Assembly (NCBI RefSeq): GCF_003149535.1
Contig: NZ_QGDB01000002.1
Coordinates: forward strand, 372,001 to 436,000
DNA from: Falsochrobactrum shanghaiense
GTDB taxonomy: Bacteria; Pseudomonadota; Alphaproteobacteria; Rhizobiales; Rhizobiaceae
DNA: 64,000 bases
Reading direction: 5' to 3'
The position numbers and the translations under genes are program-made. Shown in pieces: positions 63,092-64,000 of the stretch. The number at the start of each line of letters is the position of its first letter. Positions within the stretch are counted from its first letter, which is position 1. The notes under the pieces were generated by a model. It did no database searches. It was not told the origin of the DNA and saw nothing but the letters and a program-made list of their open reading frames with translations.

Positions 63092-64000
63092 TTACCAGCC
63101 GGGCAGCAACTCACTGGAGCGTACGCGCCGCATGCGCACGGAAGAAAAAGGGGTTATTTCCGGCGAAACCAGCGCCGCTTGCGCAGGCGCGGAAATATTG
63201 TCGAGGCTTTCAATAATATGCTGGGCAAGGGCGTCGACAATAGCGTTTTGCTTGCTGTGGCCGCGCATGATGCCGATGCCGAATTCCGGCAATGCGCCAA
63301 AACCTTCGGCCTCGCCAAGCACCCGCATGCCGGGCCGCAACGCACATTCGGGCAAAACAGAAATCGCAAGCCCCGACAGCACCGCTGCGGCGAGGACCGT
63401 TGCCGACCAGCTCGTGATGATGATGCGATAATCGCGCTGTGCGCTTTCGAGCATATCGATCGCCACCTGCCGCCAGATGCATGTGGGGCGCCCCACCGCC
63501 AGCGGCAGCATTGCTTCTTCATGGACCGTATGGGTGGCGGATGTGACCCACAAGAGCGGCTCCGTGCGGACGACTTCGGAGCGGCGCTTTTCATCGCATT
63601 GCGTCACAAGCGCAATATCGAGGGTTCCGCGTCGGATCATTTCGTCCAGATTGACGGTCGGCTCGCAGACCACGGAAAGTTCCACGCGCGGATTGGAACG
63701 GGCAAAGCGCGCCATGATTTCCGGGAGGAAACGATCCGCATAATCATCGGGCGTGCCGATACGCACATGTCCTTCAAGCTGTGTATCGTCGAAGGCGGCG
63801 AGCGTCTCGCCGTTGAGTTGAAGCATGCGTCTGGCATGATGCAGCAATTTCCTGCCGTCTTCCGTCAGGCGGTTGGTGCGGCCATCGCGTTCGAATAAAG
63901 GCTTTCCCACCCGTTCCTCAAGGCGACGCATCTGCATGGAAACCGCCGACTGCGTCTTGAAAACGGCCTCCGCCGCCTTCGTGAAGCTGCCAGTGTCGGT
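63092..64000 (-). CDS. LysR-family regulator (N-terminus beyond the window)
   Basis: The frame continues to the right edge without a start, giving 303 codons. Residues read from the edge are TDTGSFTKAAEAVFKTQSAV, the end of a LysR HTH, then SMQMRRLEERVGKPLFERDG. The internal ATG at 63937 is therefore not the start. The effector domain is seen as LEGHVRIGTPDDYADRFLPE, then GTLDIALVTQ. Its target cannot be stated because the divergent neighbour is outside the window. Confidence 0.88.
   Translation of the reverse strand, partial: TDTGSFTKAAEAVFKTQSAVSMQMRRLEERVGKPLFERDGRTNRLTEDGRKLLHHARRMLQLNGETLAAFDDTQLEGHVRIGTPDDYADRFLPEIMARFARSNPRVELSVVCEPTVNLDEMIRRGTLDIALVTQCDEKRRSEVVRTEPLLWVTSATHTVHEEAMLPLAVGRPTCIWRQVAIDMLESAQRDYRIIITSWSATVLAAAVLSGLAISVLPECALRPGMRVLGEAEGFGALPEFGIGIMRGHSKQNAIVDALAQHIIESLDNISAPAQAALVSPEITPFSSVRMRRVRSSELLPGW

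Noticed and set aside
63092-63937. Treating the last LysR gene as complete from the ATG at 63937
   Set aside because: The frame continues to the window edge and encodes the rest of the HTH, so the true start lies outside.
1-64000. CRISPR arrays, tRNA or rRNA genes, insertion sequences, phage genes
   Set aside because: Looked for regularly spaced repeats, cloverleaf-like segments, transposase motifs and integrases; none could be supported. The repeats found are few, irregularly spaced and intergenic.

Overview
The window looks like a stretch of the second chromosome of a Brucella/Ochrobactrum-type alphaproteobacterium (Hyphomicrobiales). I infer this from the protein sequences, the many ABC import operons, the DUF1236 protein, the WbpM/WecA-type envelope genes and a dispersed intergenic palindromic repeat of the kind known in Brucellaceae. 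No rRNA or tRNA gene, CRISPR array, insertion sequence, phage gene or plasmid replication gene was seen. Coding density is high and most genes lie in catabolic operons, each pairing an importer with enzymes and a dedicated regulator.

Layout. 1-1564 holds the start of an exported protein, rpsU, a small hypothetical gene and cspA with a long leader. 1906-17766 is a catabolic island: a LysR regulator; lhgO (L-2-hydroxyglutarate oxidase); a SpuC-like omega-aminotransferase; two aldehyde dehydrogenases; a dipeptide-type ABC importer; a thiamine-diphosphate enzyme; a histone-deacetylase/acetylpolyamine-amidohydrolase homologue; and a GntR regulator. The set fits uptake and breakdown of an acylated amine or polyamine-like compound toward a C5 dicarboxylate. 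17970-21591 carries a 1017-residue fusion of an APH-type kinase, an M23 peptidase-like domain and a PLP phospho-lyase-like domain, divergent from an Lrp-type regulator. 21639-29710 holds a DUF1236 protein and an amidohydrolase with a complete second oligopeptide-type importer.

29725-33639 is a YehZYXW-type osmoprotectant importer. 34092-45316 holds a 2,5-dioxovalerate-type dehydrogenase, a WbpM-like dehydratase convergent with a WecA-like transferase, a ribokinase-like kinase, a membrane-anchored GltB-like protein, and a polar amino acid importer operon with an aminotransferase. 45515-49445 is an IclR-associated sugar-acid cluster ending in 2-keto-3-deoxygalactonate kinase and aldolase. 49581 is a LuxR-type regulator.

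50437-58690 is a LacI-controlled sugar-acid operon: L-threonate dehydrogenase-like and OtnI-like enzymes, an SDR enzyme and a Ugp/Mal-type importer. A 47-codon ORF overlaps both of its neighbours by 4 nt between the ATPase and binding-protein genes. The window closes with an MFS exporter, an L,D-transpeptidase, xseA and a truncated LysR gene.

Recurring themes: GC-rich hairpins follow four of the five periplasmic binding-protein genes, just before the permease genes. A dispersed palindromic repeat occurs in four gaps, with a possible relative in a fifth. Well-formed palindromic operators sit at the LysR, Lrp, IclR and LacI control regions.
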